Positions 63,289 to 64,000 of a DNA stretch of 64,000 bases are shown in pieces. Position 1 is the first letter of the stretch. Every line of letters begins with the position of its first letter. A program made the translations under genes and the position numbers. A model generated the notes under the pieces. It was not told the origin of the DNA and did no database searches. It was given only the letters and a program-made list of their open reading frames with translations. This stretch comes from Enterococcus faecalis (GTDB taxonomy: Bacteria; Bacillota; Bacilli; Lactobacillales; Enterococcaceae), in NCBI RefSeq assembly GCF_029024925.1, contig NZ_CP118962.1:346501-410500 (forward strand), written 5' to 3'.

Positions 63289-64000
63289 ATGATGGATAAA
63301 GTTCAAGTCTTTGCTGCGAAGATAAGTAATCAACGTCACTTAATTGCATTGCGTGACGGTATGGCAAGTGTCATGCCGTTAATCATTATTGGTTCGATAT
63401 TCATGTTAATTGGTAACTTTCCGGTACCAGCTTTTACAGACTGGTTAGATAATATTGGTTTATTACAATTTTTTAATAAAGCATCAGATTCTACATTTGG
63501 TATGATCGGATTAGGAGTAACTTTTTCAATTGCTTATAACTTGGCAAAACGTTATAAGGTAGACGCGTTGTCTGCGGGATTAATAGCAATTTCTGCTTTT
63601 GTCATACTAACGCCTATTCTTCAATCAGAAGCAGGTAATGGCTTCCCAACAAAATATTTAGGAAGTTCTGGTTTATTTGTAGGGATCATTGTTTCTATTG
63701 TTTCGACAGAAATGTTCCAATGGTTTGTCAAACGAAATATAACAATTAAGATGCCAGATACTGTACCGCCAAACGTTAGTCGTGCTTTTACAGCAATTGT
63801 TCCAGGTTTCTTTATAATTTTGGCATGGTTCTTTATCTTAATTTTTCTTCATTACACTGGGATAGATGACATACACGCATTAATAGCTAATACAATTGCA
63901 AAACCACTTGGATTACTAACAAAAACTTTACCAGGCATTATATTTGTTATTTTTGTACAATGCTTCTTCTGGATGTTTGGGATTCATGGTGCTCAAGTTA
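63289..64000 (+). CDS. PTS lactose/cellobiose-type EIIC, 5' part
   Basis: The first 237 residues of a membrane EIIC; the gene leaves the window. It shows the family start MDKVQVFAAKISNQRHLIAL, then GMASVMPLIIIGSIF near 25, the Lac/Cel-family VTFSIAYNLAKRY near 77, GLFVGIIVSI and IKMPDTVPPNVSRAF near 158, and FFWMFGIHGAQ at the edge. Usual partners are cytoplasmic IIA and IIB, expected to the right. Two ATG codons follow AAAAGGAG; the first is used. Confidence 0.88.
   Translation, partial: MMDKVQVFAAKISNQRHLIALRDGMASVMPLIIIGSIFMLIGNFPVPAFTDWLDNIGLLQFFNKASDSTFGMIGLGVTFSIAYNLAKRYKVDALSAGLIAISAFVILTPILQSEAGNGFPTKYLGSSGLFVGIIVSIVSTEMFQWFVKRNITIKMPDTVPPNVSRAFTAIVPGFFIILAWFFILIFLHYTGIDDIHALIANTIAKPLGLLTKTLPGIIFVIFVQCFFWMFGIHGAQV

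Larger units (their letters stand above)
32218..64000. mobile_element. Genomic island (probable E. faecalis pathogenicity island, left part)
   Basis: It begins at the split tRNA next to feoB with an integrase and excisionase, and continues to the window edge as IS elements, plasmid and phage remnants and cargo cassettes. In V583 I recall the pathogenicity island starting just after feoAB with an integrase; the cargo here looks different from what I recall there. The right boundary is not visible. Confidence 0.7.

Overview
The window reads as an Enterococcus faecalis chromosome running into a large genomic island. The left half (1 to about 32.1 kb) is ordinary low-GC Firmicute housekeeping sequence with E. 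faecalis gene content and order: a menaquinone cluster (menI', menB, menE, menF, menD, menH, menC), an acyl-CoA-ligase-like gene, ohr, a mannose-family PTS operon with an RpiR regulator, murQ and a beta-lactamase-like hydrolase, sodA, dapF, an LCP-family gene, nagB, an MgtC-like gene, lemA with a TPM-domain gene, the class Ib ribonucleotide reductase genes nrdHIEF, and feoAB with a small Cys-rich partner. Species assignment rests on recalled family and gene-order knowledge, not on a search.

At 32.2 kb the chromosome meets mobile DNA. A promoter followed by the 5' half of a tRNA stops in the anticodon loop. A tyrosine integrase, an excisionase-like protein and an intact tRNA-Lys(CUU) follow, and the 10-bp word TGACTCTTAA occurs in both tRNA anticodon arms. 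This looks like the left end of the E. faecalis pathogenicity island, which I recall as lying next to feoAB in strain V583. From here to 64 kb the sequence is a mosaic of IS elements (ISL3, IS256, IS6/IS1216, IS30/IS6770-like and IS3 families, many broken), plasmid and phage remnants, and short cargo cassettes.

Cargo, left to right: a PfoR/EIIC_2-type membrane protein with a D-mandelate-dehydrogenase-type reductase; a small tyrosine recombinase with a nonsense-interrupted Fic gene; a self-contained two-gene operon of UDP-glucose dehydrogenase plus a hyaluronan-synthase-like glycosyltransferase, with its own promoter and terminator; a disulfide-oxidoreductase/isochorismatase/TetR cassette with two operator-like palindromes; a truncated lipoprotein next to an alpha/beta hydrolase with a consensus promoter; a phage-repressor remnant and an Xre-type gene beside a ClpL chaperone; and, at the right edge, a GntR-controlled operon with an unrecognised protein and a cellobiose-type PTS EIIC that runs off the window.

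The most interesting item is the hyaluronan-synthase-like operon (41.7 to 44.2 kb), which together with its UDP-glucose dehydrogenase could give the host a glucuronate-containing extracellular polysaccharide. The junction is also notable: the island seems to destroy one tRNA-Lys(CUU) and bring a replacement.
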